From assembly GCA_035772785.1 (NCBI GenBank), contig JAOCPU010000023.1:1-64000 (forward strand): a stretch of 64,000 nt of DNA, given 5' to 3'. Position 1 is the stretch's first letter. Each line of letters opens with the position of its first letter. The notes beneath the pieces were generated by a model. That model made no database searches. It was not told the DNA's origin and saw nothing but the letters and a program-made list of their open reading frames with translations. The stretch is from Phlebiopsis flavidoalba (Eukaryota; Basidiomycota; Agaricomycetes; Polyporales; Phanerochaetaceae). A program made the translations under genes and the position numbers. Shown here piece after piece: positions 33,331 through 45,529 of the stretch.

Positions 33331-36300
33331 GGATTCGGGCGGAGCGTAGGGGGCGCTGAGCGTCACACACACAGACTGCTCCTGTCAGCGTGGAGGTCAG
33401 GCGTGTCCGGCGTGCCCATTTTCGACAAAGGATTCTCCCAACACCCTCGGCGGTCTACATGACCAGCGCGTGTCCATTGCGCACTACCCAACCCTCCGCT
33501 CACGAAATGAGGCCCTTTTTTTTTTGGGAAAAAATGATGAAAAAAACAAACGCACCATGCTTCGTGCCACTGGGGCCGAAAGAAGGCCCTTGCCGACTAT
33601 GGAGGAAATTGTCATGCAGGGATATTCCTAGTAGGTGTTCGCCAAAGAGCTTCAAGTTCGGAAGGGGTCACATTGCATGCCTCTTGAGGCAAAACGGTAG
33701 AGGATAAAGCGGTAGGGGTGGTAATGTACTATCGGTTGTCGCGCTCCTTGCCTTGCTTTCAATGCACAGAGACGGGCACGAGCGCGGCCCGACTTCGAGG
33801 GTCTTTCGATTTTATGAACAGATAAACATCGGCGTCTTAGGACGCAGAGAGAAGTAGTCTACCCACGCATGGCCCTGCCCCGCACAACCACACGAATGAT
33901 GACGACGTGGTGGGGGGTAAGCGCCCCCCGCCGTGTAACTTGGGCACACACATTCATTTGCCCGGATAGGCAGTTCTAGCAGTTGTCTCTGATGGCTACA
34001 CCGTAGTCTTGCTACCATTATGAGAGTATAACTCCGTCCCAGGTCGCAATCCGTTTAAGGACAGCGAACAAAATCAATAATGTTGCTTGGTTGTTGGTCT
34101 CCTAAGGTGGGGCTTATTTACAGTCAGTGGCACGGCTAATGGTGCTGACAGAATCACAAGCACTGTGGACCGCAAGAGTTAGCTAAATGTGCCTGTAGGA
34201 TCCGTGAACCGGAATTGGTAGCAATGTAGTGCCTACACTCAGAGTCCTCTAAGCTGCACACGTCGGCGGAGTGATAAGTTCTTTTTGCATTATCCCGAAG
34301 GACGACCCTGTGTGCAATCTTTGCGGCTACCTGTATTAGAAAGTCGACCATCTTCGTTGTGATAGCTCTCTCAACTTCCGACCTCTAACCGAGAGACCGT
34401 ATCCATATGCGCACAAAAAGACCGAGGGATCGCGTAGTGCTGTGATTGTGTTGATATAACATCGTTTGAAAACTCTGGGAGACGTGTCCTGGATAATCAG
34501 TGGAATGGCCTCTACTCATCCCTGACCACTGGTACGTGCACCCGCAGGCCGCTCACGGTTGACTTGAGACCTGAGAGTAACGTAGGCAGCCAGATGTCTG
34601 GATGCCATGGAATCCTTCTGGACGATGTGCCAAACTTCTGGGTTTGGTGGCGCAAAAATGAAGGCGAGGCAATTTGGCACGGGATTTGTTTTAAACTCCC
34701 GCATTCGATACATCCGCCCGACAGATGGCGTTCCAGGTATTTCGGTAACCGTGTGTACGTGCCTCCGGGTTTAGGCCACACAGAGCAAAATGAAGGGGAA
34801 GCGAAACACGAGGGGAGTGAAGAGAAAAACGCGGACCCTGCTGGCGTGGGTTCGGTACTAGACTATGGACCCGACGCCCAACTCGTTTGAGGCCGCGGGG
34901 CATTTAAGTCTGGAGGGTGAAATTGCTTCGACCCGAGAGAAGTCCGTAGTGCAAATCGTGTGAGACCTTTGAGAGGGTGCGGTCTACTAGTAATTCTAGA
35001 ATGGCGCACACCGATCAAACCACTGCCCGCAATGTCTGAACAGGCCGGCCGTGCAGACAAATGCAGTCAATACACGGAGGCCCGCTGCGATAAGAGCAAC
35101 GCCTCACAGCCCTAGTCGGAATTGGATAACGGTTTGTTTTCCTCCCTCCTCTCGGATGAGGTTTGTTTGATGGCCGAAGGGAAAGATTGTTGCAGGGTAC
35201 GCAGCTGGGTGATGGCAGGTTCATCCCGTCGCGCTCCTTTTCTTCTTTTTCGACTGCGGTCAATGAAATGTGAAGAGAGAGAGAGTTAGAACTATGTGGG
35301 GAGCTTTTGTAAGTCGTAGAATGACGTAGGCGATCTATGAGAGCATAAGACGAACCTCCATAACACGCTGATATCGAACCAATATCCCGCAAAGATGACT
35401 AGCCATGGCGTTGTACGTTAGAATCTTTCACTAGGGAAGGGTTAAGACGGAAGCTGGGATTGACAGCCGATCCCCGTGTCGTAAATGTCGAAGCGAATGC
35501 CCCTTGGATGAACCAATCTGTGGGGAGGTGAGTCAGGGTCAATTATCTGATCATCTGTAGGTCTTGAACCAAGCAAAGCAACATACATAACGCCGGCGGA
35601 AAAACTATTGGGGACGGGTCCGAGACCTAAGCAGCCAAACGGGATCGCTCGAATATGGCCATGCGAAACTTCTAATGGTGAAATAGTCTTACCAGTCATT
35701 TTGGATTGCACTACGTCAGCTTGCGAAATAAAGATGTTGGCAAGTTTTACTGTACGTTTATTATATCGAGGTTTTGTAGGGCCCTACTAAGGTTCAGTTA
35801 ATCTTGTACAGTCGGATGATTGAGGAGCGCTCCAGCTCCACGTGTTGTGATTATTCACAATTGACTCGACGTGAATCCATCTAGAGCCTGCCCAAAGCCC
35901 GCTTATGTGTCAGTGAAGTTGTCGCAGAGTAAACAGCCGGCTGTTCATAATTGGCTCACTAATGTCGCACCAAACCGGACCGCAACGTTCACGCCGTGTT
36001 GTCGTGCCAGATGATCGCATTGATGAAATGGTTGAGACCAAACTAGTGCCAGACCAAAATATCCATAGAGCGGAGCACGAGTTCCATCGCTGTAACGTGC
36101 AAAGCTCCGTCGATTAATGTTTTTTTTACTCTCAATATCTAAGAGAAAGATGACAAAACGCACCCTGCAAGTTCCAACTTAGGGGGAGGTGGAAATAGCC
36201 AACTAGCGCTTCCCCACCGAGCCCACAAAAGGGCGGTTTGGTAATTCCTGTTGTAAATACCTTGCTGAATGAACGGGCCACGTACAGTCATGGTATCTGC

Positions 36301-37029
36301 AACTGAGTAGGCAGCACGCAACAAAAATGGCCGTTTGAGCAGGGACTGTCGTCGTCGATCTGCAAGCAGAGCCCTAGCGAATATATGTTCAGAGCAGTGG
36401 ACTGAGTGCTGAGGATGCGCTGTGACGTGCCGCACACGTTCTACAACAGTGTATCTCGGAGGAGCTGAGTACTTATGTGGGCCATGTTTACTTGTTCTCT
36501 TCGCACATGTTTGAATTATATCTGATCCCATCCGCAACTGACTCCCCTCCGGATAGTGTCAGATGTCATATCTTGGTGTCGGTACCAGTCCTGTCACTTG
36601 AACTTTGCTATATGACTTCACGTTTATCATCAAGTGCGGATCCGTCATGGATGCATGAACGTCTGTACACGAAGTTATAGCCTAAACAGGGCAACAATCG
36701 TCAGGGGGAAAGAGGATAAGAGAGTGCAGAAGAGCGAGGGGTGTGACGCCGGCACATAATGAGTGTATAGATCGAGGTAAGGTCCCAGATAGGGATTCGA
36801 GGGGCGTGGCACATCTTCTGCCGCGCGATGCCTGGCATTGGACGGGGAACTGGTTGCACAACCTTGAGAGAAGCATCTCAATGCGGGTTAGAAGGCGAGA
36901 GATCTTGCGGCATTGTAATAGCCCACGACGAGATGAGATCATCTACGAAGTACTTACTCTGACTGACTGGGGGCCCAATCTTGTTGCGGTGATCAGTATC
37001 GTGGCCCACAGCTCGGTTCTATTCAACCT
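33331..37029. other. Gene-poor region, nothing recognised
   Basis: Both strands were read. Open frames are short (the longest is about 130 codons, 36139-36537 minus) and overlap on opposite strands with no motif. Composition is balanced and irregular and does not show the GC-rich blocks seen in the real genes. No terminal repeats or transposase motifs were found. Confidence 0.45.
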
Positions 37030-37085
37030 AAAAAAAAATAAATAAAAAAATCATATGAAAAAAAAAAAAAAAAAAAATTACACAA

Positions 37086-37134
<49 letters not shown>

Positions 37135-37137
37135 AAA
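37030..37137. repeat. A-rich low-complexity tract
   Basis: More than 90 of 108 bases are A, in runs of up to about 35, broken by ATAAATA, TCATATG, TTACACAAAT and a single G. It is not flanked by a recognisable retroelement or by an obvious target-site duplication. The length of the runs is probably unreliable. Confidence 0.85.
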
Positions 37138-38599
37138 CATCTACTGATGGCTTCATCAGCCAATATTCAGGCCGGTTGTTGCAATAGCGCACGCACGATC
37201 ATTAAGCAATGCGTGAGGTTCTTGACAAAGCTCAGATCACCGAATGAGCCTTCACACCCACATTGAGATACCCGCCCCGTGCGTCCAAGAGATCAACCAG
37301 TGGCCTTGTAGGGCCTTGTACTGTCCTTAGGGTGACTGGAGCTTTCAGCGGACGGCTGGCACGACGTAGAGCCACAACATGTGTACCAGACTCCCCCCTC
37401 TCGCCACTACCCTTCCCAACGCACCGCCGCAGACACTCTCTCGACAGTCGGGGCTCGTGGGTCTCATGGGCCGCGCGAACGGCTGACAACACGAGTATAA
37501 CGTGTTCCGGACCCACCATTCCCTGGGACGCGTCATAGCGTAGACGTCACGCGCCCCGCAGTGCATGCGTCGTTACATGGGTTGGGTTGTAACTATACGA
37601 GTGTGCCGGACAGTGCGAGGGTCGCGGGGCGCCCGTGTCGAGCACAGTGAGGTTTTGCTCACGGGTCGGAGAATTCTACCCACTGCCGTGCAGCACGATG
37701 CCCCCCCTCAATCTCAAAATACTGCTTGGGGGGGGGGGGGTGGTTCGGGGGGGCCTGCGAATGATCGTGCGTGCAGATCCCAATAACCGTTTTGGCAGAC
37801 AGTGGCACTGGACGGCGCGCTTCGACGGCGCGCTGGTATCGCAGGGGTTTGCAGATAGCGGTAAGACTTGTCCGAAAATAGAAACATGACTTGGGCTCAG
37901 TTCGAACATGAGGGGACACGGGGTAGAGGCGAATGGGAGTCGCTCTGAGAGTGCTAGGAAGATTCGGATGGGCGCGATGATGGCGGCACACGACGCGGTT
38001 TCGTCGGCACGTCTGCAAGTGTTTGTGAGAAACGCCACAGCCGAGCGCTATCCAGAGAAGGGTATGTCAATCCTCCCACGACTCACATTTGCTCAGGCTG
38101 TGCGTTTATTCGCCCACGAACAGCACCTCCTAACAGCAAGCATCATCACGCTATGCCGCTCGAACCTTCTTATGTGCCCCCGTTAAATTTGAGATGCTTT
38201 TTTCTTATGCGTTAGTTTGGTTTGTAGTGTAGCATGAGATGTTCATATTCGAGCATCGGAGAGGGGGAACATTGATGTCATAAGTAGTACACGATGAAAC
38301 CCGGAGCCTGTCCAGTAACGGGCAGCATTTGGCAGTGCTTCTATAAAGTGTGGTGTTGGTGTGGAAATGCCACTAGGTTGCGAAATGAGAAGTTGGAGGG
38401 GTATAGATGATGGACGGGGGAGCAAATGGGACGAACGACGATGCATCGTGTTTACGCATGTGAGGTGATAGTAAGAATACATGAAATGATAAGTGAGAGA
38501 AGGATGGGCTGGGCAAGAAGAAGTATGAAGATCATGAAAGATGAAATGGATAAAAATACTGATATAGGGAGGGGGGAAACAGGTAGAGCCGCCTTCAAA
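37138..38599. other. No gene recognised; G-run
   Basis: The DNA turns GC-rich again from 37260. Overlapping open frames on both strands (for example 37676-38038 minus, 37263-37538 plus) show no motif. A run of 13 G's lies at 37728-37740 with a second of 7 G's shortly after. The last part (38180-38599) is the 3' flank of C2H2 copy 2. Confidence 0.4.
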
Positions 38600-40251
38600 C
38601 ATCGCTTACACACACCCATCGCTTTCGACAGTTCCTCAAGTGCCTCAAAAATGCGCGTCCTTCCTCGAAAACCGCATGCTCACAAAAAACGCTCCACAGT
38701 CCCGCGAATGCTCGCCCTTGGAAAGACGCACCGACCTTAGCAGTTGTGGTGCGAGTGTATCCGAAAACTCTGCGCCGACAAGATGAAGCGCAGAATTGCA
38801 TACCCCCAGCGACGACACATCACATTTGCTCGCTCGGCCGGTTAGTGGGGGAAAATGCATACGAATGTGTGCCGCCTTGAAGGTGCAGCGCTCATGCCCA
38901 CCTGTGCTCTGCCGCGGGAGTACGCAAAGGAAAAGGTCCAGACCCGCATTACGGGGGCACACGCGAGAAGGTTTGCACGAGAAAAGAGAAGATGCGACCT
39001 GGGCCTTCCGCACCGTCATGCTGCCGTTGTGACGTGCAGCGCCAGCTTGCAACGGGAACGCTGTGGTGCTAGGCTAAGTCACGGCCGGAGGACGCCCAAC
39101 GGGGTGTTCCAAGGCCCAGGTTAGCTGCCGGGTAAGAGCGACGCGGGGATAGGAGGCGAGGAGAGGAGGCGCAGGACGACCGTGCTGCGAACGGGCCGTG
39201 CCCCCCCCCCCGACGTTTCCGCGACGTCCTTTAAGCCCCGCAGGGGGAAGGTACTCGTCCATCCCGCGTCCAGAGGCAGGGGGGATGCTGTTTATGTCTC
39301 AGGCACGCTCTAGTAGAGGGGGAATAAGGGATGTGGGGGGGTGGTAGCCCTCGGTGTGCGTTCGGGCTCGTGGATTAGAAGTAGGTTCAGGAGGGGTGCA
39401 AAGTCGTGGCGTGTATTCGTCGTCTCGGTCTCGCCTTCACGGAGGCCATGTCAGAGCTGTTCTAAAGCAGCGGAAGGCATCATGGGGAGAGGTGTATCAA
39501 TGGGACACTGGAGGGCGAGGCGGCGGGCTGTTCTATGTGGGAAGGTAAGGAGGGGGGAGATAGTAGGGAGGAATGGCAGCGAGGTCGTGCAAGGGTCCAT
39601 GAGCGGATGGCACGGGCGAGCTCGGTCGTGAGTAGCGGGGAAAACAGGAGGGTCGCTACGGCTGGGTGCAGTTGAAATCATTGGAAGGGACCGGTCCGAG
39701 AAGCTCTCCCAGTGTGGTTGAGTGAGATGAAGGGCCGGCGAGATGCCGTAGTTCGTAGATGTACTCTTGAAGGTAGTGCAGTGGGGTACGGAGGCGTATG
39801 GACGTCCATACGGAAGGCAACGTCAGCGATAGCACTAAATGGTGAATGTAAGTTCATATCAAGTAGGGTAGGAAGTAGGACAGGCGTGGTTGCACTCACA
39901 CTTGAGGTGTTAATCAGTGGTCCAGGAGGGTGGTGAGCCCGCATGTCGAGCCCGTCCAGGTAGGGGGGCAGAGAGTGAGAATGAGAGGCCAGACAACAAC
40001 GGCGAGGGGTTTTTTTCGTCGAACATCCCTGAGGATCCAGCCGAGGACTTCTGCGTCTCAGATGCCATTGGTTTACAGCACCTGAAACGGCGATGTAGCA
40101 GAGCGCGACTGCGACGCGTTTTCCCCCCCCCCCCCCCGAACGCAGCGACCTAAAACGGCGGTACCATAGTAGTGTCGGACAAACGCGTTCTCCCGCCTCT
40201 GGGGCAGCGATGGGCGAGGTAGACTTGCGAGGGGAGGTGGTTGCGTAACAT
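38600..40251 (-). CDS. C2H2 zinc-finger protein, copy 2
   Basis: Paralogue of the C2H2 gene about 7.5 kb to the left, same strand. The ATG at 40249-40251 is preceded by CTCACAACTCGCC...TTTGCACC, matching the sequence before the copy 1 ATG. The N-terminal block reads SPRKSTSPIAA after a one-base shift, then continues Ser/Pro-rich. NYGISPALHL (about 39745) matches copy 1. Towards the C-terminus the minus strand gives a DLKRH-like finger segment (about 38880-38940) and C-G-A-F-F ... FSRKDA ... LRHLRN (38640-38700), a C2H2 finger read across two shifts. A run of 15 C's (40123-40137) breaks the N-terminal coding region. As in copy 1, the middle part is disordered low complexity and likely contains introns. 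No target is predicted. Confidence 0.5.
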
Positions 40252-40428
40252 GGTGCAAAGCGCGGCGAGTTGTGAGTGACGTGCGAGGGTAGGTGGCGCT
40301 GGAGGGGTGGTGTAGGCGAGGGAGAGGATGCGGTGGCAGTTTTTCGTGGCGGGGATGGGGGATGGGCAGCTGGGCTGGGTGCTTGGGTGCCACCAATCCC
40401 CCCCCATCCCCCACTCTCTCGGAGGACG

Positions 40429-40436
40429 CTTTATAG
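40429..40436 (-). promoter_or_regulatory. TATA box of C2H2 copy 2
   Basis: The minus strand reads CTATAAAG about 180 bases upstream of the ATG at 40251, within a block conserved with copy 1. An inverted CCAAT (CAGCCAATGG on the minus strand, about 40645) lies a further 210 bases upstream and may be an activator site. Confidence 0.5.
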
Positions 40437-40980
40437 CACCTCCAGCTAGATGCCGCCCCATTGTGACCGCCCATTCCGGGGAGCCCCCCATGTGTCATCA
40501 CTCCGTGGGCAGCGCTGTGAAAGAGCATCCTAGGGGGTCCCCATGGCTGTCGCGGAGAGGACACCACCGTCATGATGCCGTCCGCTCGTCGCGCGGCAAA
40601 AGGCAGGTAGTTGCGCGCCGGGCCGCTCGAGCGGAGAGGGCCTCCATTGGCTGAGAGAGCCCAAACAGACGCGCGGGCGCACTGCTGCAATCCACCCACA
40701 TTGAAATCCACTGCAGGCAGCCCGAATACGTTTGATGGGCGCCTCCGAGAAGTGGACTCTCTCCAGGTTTCCGAGATAAACAGGAACGTGGAACAACAAC
40801 ATTGTACTCGATACCTGGCACCGCCGCCTGAGTGTGAGGTAAGCAAAGCTAAAAAATATGTGAGTATTTCATCTTCTTTGCGCCATTTTTCGCGGAGGAC
40901 CATCGCGGCGGAGGGAGGAAAGCTCACCAACGGCCCGACTCGACCCCGCCACATCCTCGTCCGGCGCCCCGCCTCTTGCC

Positions 40981-41999
40981 CCGATGCAGAGATCGGGCGT
41001 GCGCACACTCAGACGCCTCGATGGAAGTCTATCGATGGAAGCCAGGGTCGCGTTGAATGCTCTAATCCTCCAAATTCGGCAACGCGGGGCCTGGCAGCTC
41101 GTCAGGTACACCCCAGCACCCACCAAAAACGAGGGGCGTAGGAATGTGAAGACACGTTACCATATCCGGCAGGGAAAATTCGCCCGAAGTCGAGTTTGTG
41201 CACAGTCGTCGCGCAGGTTGGCGAATGCGGGCTGGACTTTCGCTCTACAGGTGTCCGGCGGAAGGACGCCCTGCACCGTCTCTGCTTCGACAGTCGGAAG
41301 AGCCGACAGTGTGAAGTAGCCGAGTGTGAGGTTACGCCAGGTCCGCCACTCATCACCAAAAAGCGAGGGGTCGCGGGAAGTTTTGTCCAATAAAAGTACG
41401 ACGTCGACATCGTCGTCGGAAGCAACAGATAACTAGTGCATCGTCGGTTTCGTTAGCGGCTCGCAGTGTCGCAGTGTCAGTGCACGTCGGGAACTTCGTT
41501 CGTACTGGGCGACAACGCCACGCCACTGCGCCACACCCACCGACAGGGGAATCTTCATGGGGAAGGAATACAAAGCAGCTCGCTCGCCACCTCACACCAC
41601 ATCCGCTCGTATGAAAAGCATATCTATGTACGCATGTTTACCACCATGTCAGGCAAGCGCCACACTACTGGCACTTCAAATGATCGCCTGCAGATCCCAT
41701 GGCACACGGATCCGACAGGCACCGTAGCAACGACGCCTTGAATATAAGAGTATTGACCGAGAATATACAATTAATAGAACGGTGGTCTACAGAATACGGG
41801 GTGAGTACGAGTCGCAGGGGTAGGGGGTAGTAGTAAACGAACGATATAGTGTGTACTACACCGGATCTACAAAAACCAATAGGGTCCACACCAAAAAAAA
41901 ACTAGCAGCGCAGGAGGGTGCCGCGACTCGTAAATAAAAACGCTTTCCTGTCTTCTACCAACGCTCTAGATCATGAGGGCTCGCAAAGTAACAACAGGC
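40981..41999. other. No gene recognised
   Basis: Short overlapping frames on both strands only. A minus-strand frame at 41157-41390 (GYFTLSALPTVEAETVQG) has coding-like composition and could be an exon of an unrecognised gene. The right end is A-rich and forms the 3' flank of the alpha-amylase gene. Confidence 0.35.
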
Positions 42000-44190
42000 A
42001 GCGCCTATAGGGCGGCGTAGCCGCCTGCGGGAAAAAAATAAAAACAAAAACGGAGGGAGTCCACTGCATGCTCGTGCCGGGCGCGCCGTACGTGTTGGAG
42101 CGAGCTCGACTGGTTGCCCGGTCGCGATGGTTCCGTGCAGGACGTCGATGATCTTCTTGCTGAGGACGACGGCAGGGGGACGATGATGCATAGGGGGTTT
42201 GGCGCGCCCCGACGGCGGGTCGCGGGTAGACGCACGCCGTCCAAATCGTTCGAGTCGGCGCCCGGTCCTCAATCTTGGTTGCAAGTGCAGATGCGACAGT
42301 TAAACAAGCCCCGTCGACGAGGTCCTCGTTTGCGCCGAGATTTGATAGCCCGCGGCAAGCCGATCGTCCACTGCGGCGACCGCGGGAGGACGACGAGCCC
42401 TCGTTCGAGGAGCAGCAAGCGCGAGCAGCGGCGCCTTCGACACGGCGCGATGGCCCCACCCCTTGCGAAGTTCGTCGTTCTTCGATAGTCCTAGATAAAC
42501 TTGAGCGGGCGTCCCGTGTGCTGTAGAAGTTGCTGTTCGCTGGCTCGCGACGGCGGCGGCTTGCGGGTTCGGCGTACCCACGTTCAGCGCCTGCACGTGT
42601 TTTTCACGAGGGGGCTTGTCCTCGCCGTAGCCAGGACAGCCAGAGACTAGAACGAGGTCAGTCGATGGCAGTATGCAGATGAGCGGGTCGTGCGACTCAC
42701 GCTTCACGGTTAGACGGGGTGGGAGGGCCACGCAGTGTAGCCCTGCTCTTGACTCGTAGTAGAGGATAGGAACACCATCCTGATGAAGGGCCAGGACATG
42801 GCGTTCTTAATGAGCTAATGAGCGGAAGAATGTTCAAACTGGGAATTCTGTTAGCCCAACAACATCGACTAAAGCGGCATACATGGACACATACCGACTG
42901 GTTCGCTTGGGTCTGTCCACGAAGCGAGGGCTGGTGCGTGATTCTCAAGGAAAGAGCGGCACATGACATTGCCGCTGAAGCTGCCGTTACCATAGTGCTC
43001 TGGGTGTCCTTGTAGGTCTCAACGAGGGCAACGAAAGTTGCCTTGGGGAGTCATAAAGCCAGAAACGAGGAACTAGGTACTGAAACAGCTGGGGTAGTCC
43101 AGAACCGCAGGGAGGTACTTGGTTGTAGGGGCCCACCGTAAACCGTCTCGTTCGCCAGAACCTCGCCGGACAGACACAGACGCCAGCACTGTCCTTGAAG
43201 CCGGTCAGAAGTCCTGGCGAATGTGCTTGACCGTGTCGATACGGACGCCATCGAAGTTGTAGGTCTTCACCAGGTTGCCAATCCAGTCGTACCAGAAGCG
43301 CTGGACGATGCTCTGGTCCTCGGTGTTGATGTCGATCATGGCCAGAGGGAGGTTGCTGTGTCGCCCAGCCAGCATTGCTCGACGCGAGTCTGGTTGGGCC
43401 ATTGGAGTACGGCGGTGAGGGGTAGTCGGTTCGCGTTGCTGAAGCACTCGCTGTGTGGAAGGCAGACTCAGAGAGAGAAGGGCGTGGTAGTAGAGAGACG
43501 AGAACGAGGGCGGGTCGAGGGGCTGAGGGCGCGCTGCGAGTGTGGTTCAATGACGACGTCGATCATGAGAGGGTACATGTCAAACGACTTAGTATGCAGC
43601 TCAGGAGGCGCAGCGCACTTGAGAGGTCGTCAGCAGAGCCAAAGTGGTCGTTGAGAGTACGTGGAGGTCCTGGGTCGCATCAATATCTGGTGGCGACCAT
43701 CAGACAGGAGATCATTGAACAGCGAGACAGGACCACTCAGCCCGTGGAAACGGACCTCGCCATAAGACTAGTGTCTTCGCCTCCGATGGGATATCTCTTA
43801 GCGATAGAGAGAGATCCAGTGACGGGCGTCCAAAGGCCACGTGCCAAGCTATGTTCTGGATTGTAGTCCGAGCTTGTTGACGACGCCGCTTCCATGATCC
43901 ACTACCACAGTGATACAGCGGCGGTGTTGGGCCGGTTTGTCGGCACGCCGGGCATGGAGCCGGTCCAGAGGGTCGCAAAATCTGTCGTGTGATCTAATGG
44001 TTTAAGATAATTTAGAGCAAGTGGGTGCGCGTGCAGCCACGTGCGGCCAGGATGCCGGCACATCAAGGGCAACACCCAGACCTGGTTAGATCGACCTGCT
44101 CATGGGCCAGTCAGGGACAGGGGGCGGAGGGCGGCGAATCACCGCAGAGGACGCCCTAGACGCTGAAAGGGAGGTATAGCATGGTAGGGG
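42000..44190 (-). CDS. Alpha-amylase (glycoside hydrolase family 13)
   Basis: An endo-acting alpha-1,4-glucanase, probably secreted for starch breakdown. Motifs in order on the minus strand: LNDHFGSADDLSSAL near 43650 (the domain-B approach), MIDINTEDQSIVQRF near 43330 (conserved region V and following helix), NLVKTYNFDGVRIDTVKH (43220-43280, region II with the nucleophile Asp), SGEVLANET near 43155 (region III with the acid/base Glu), FLENH near 42945 (region IV; the Asp after ENH is lost in the read frame), DGVPILYY near 42775, and a C-terminal part with KHVQALNV near 42600 and VLHGTIATGQPVEL near 42110. The order is diagnostic of fungal GH13 amylases of about 500 residues. The ATG near 44184 (MLYLPFSV) is a possible start, but no convincing signal peptide can be read because frames break there. 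The 3' end is approximate. Confidence 0.85.
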
Positions 44191-45529
44191 GGTCTTGGGT
44201 CGGTAGGTTGTGAAGGCGGGGAGTGAAATCGGGAGTGAAAAAAAAACCTCGCGAGGAGGCAGCGGGAAAAGAATGTCTTGAGTGGTTAGGCGCGATGGAG
44301 CGTGCTGTTGGCAGTCGAAAGTACGGGGGGGCAGTTCGGAAAGAGCAGACCGGGGGGTTATTAAGAGCAGGGCGGGGAGAGAAAAGAGGCGCCTGAAGTG
44401 CCTTCGTCACGCGCGTGTAGTCGACTGAGGGGCCGGGCCGTCACAGGGTCGGTTGAGGTGGTGGACTTGACGGGCGGGAGGAAAGGGCGAAGAAGAGACC
44501 GCTGGGCGGGTGGAGAGCGCAGAGATGGTGGTAGGGGAAAGAGGAGCCCCGTGGAAGCGGCGGCGCGGCGGGGGGGGGGTAACCGATAAGGGCGGGGGGG
44601 GGCATTGCTTTATGTCGCAGTCCCTGCTCGAACATCCTACCCCCATGTGGTGCAAATCCCGCCCACATCAAAGTGCCTGGGCGCCGAAGGCGGCCATTCT
44701 GTATGGTAAGCCTGACGCCAGGGACAAACCATGCCTAACGTTATGTAGGCAGCCCCCAACAGCTACCCTAAAAGACTATCCTATCGCTCGACAGCTATGC
44801 CTGTTCTGGGCAATCGATTGACGGCGGCACTTTACGATGCAGTGCGAAACGCGCCGCGCCTAACCTCCGCGGTTTTTCGAGGAGTCGCGCGTCCGACTCC
44901 CTTCAGACACGTGCTGCGTCTATTGTCGTCCGCAATGGGCGGTTCTAACACAACACGCCCCTCCGAAGGATAAACATAAGCACATAGGGTCAGTGGGCAG
45001 GCTAAACCCGGCTATGAAACGCTGGATCCCCATCTCACGGACGTCCAAAAGTTTTCTTTCCCTTGGCAAACTTTGCTTCGCGGGCAAATGCGGGCCGCCG
45101 TTGGATATCAACAGTTGGTAGGAGAAAACTCGCCGGGTGTGGCCTTGGCCGACACCGTATTGTACAATTATACCGACTGGCGACTGATCGTCGCTTACCC
45201 CACCACAAGGGAGAGCTCGGCTACATACATATAAGAATGATAACATACCAGCTTTTAAACCAACGAAAAAACCTTCTTCTTAAATAAAACTTCTACTGCT
45301 TCATCTCTGACCGCTCTCACAGGCCGCGCGGTCCTTCTCGCTGCCTGCATTTGCTCCTCGCGTTAAACTCGCTGATCTCGCCGGCCCAATTAGATCTCGT
45401 GGGCGCCTTCCTGGTGCGCCCATCATCGGGGCGCGTTGTCTTGTGCCATCGCCTGCTGCAGCCGCCGCCTGCGTGCGCCGCTTTCATCTGGGGCTGGGGC
45501 CTGGTCATCTGTGCGCTTGCAGTTAGCGG
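44191..45529. other. No gene recognised; GC-rich flank
   Basis: Purine-rich on the plus strand from 44200 to 44600 with several G runs, so the minus strand reads Pro-rich frames. These resemble the promoter-side composition of other genes here and carry no domain. The right part, 45300-45530, may hold the 3' end of the E3 ligase gene. Confidence 0.4.

Larger units (their letters stand above)
38600..40980. repeat. Direct repeat copy 2 (C2H2 gene plus promoter)
   Basis: This is the partner of 31230-33330, in the same orientation, with shared blocks in the same order from the finger region to the upstream flank. It is about 280 bases longer than copy 1, mostly in the low-complexity middle and upstream part. 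Confidence 0.7.

Noticed and set aside
33331..37137. Gene-poor interval ending in poly-A as a LINE-type retrotransposon
   Set aside because: No reverse transcriptase or endonuclease motif in any frame and no target-site duplication seen.
40073..41008. 311-codon minus-strand open frame, the longest in the window
   Set aside because: It runs through the promoter and N-terminal region of C2H2 copy 2 in the wrong frame and through a C15 run. The matching stretch of copy 1 shares no reading frame, so openness reflects GC-rich composition.
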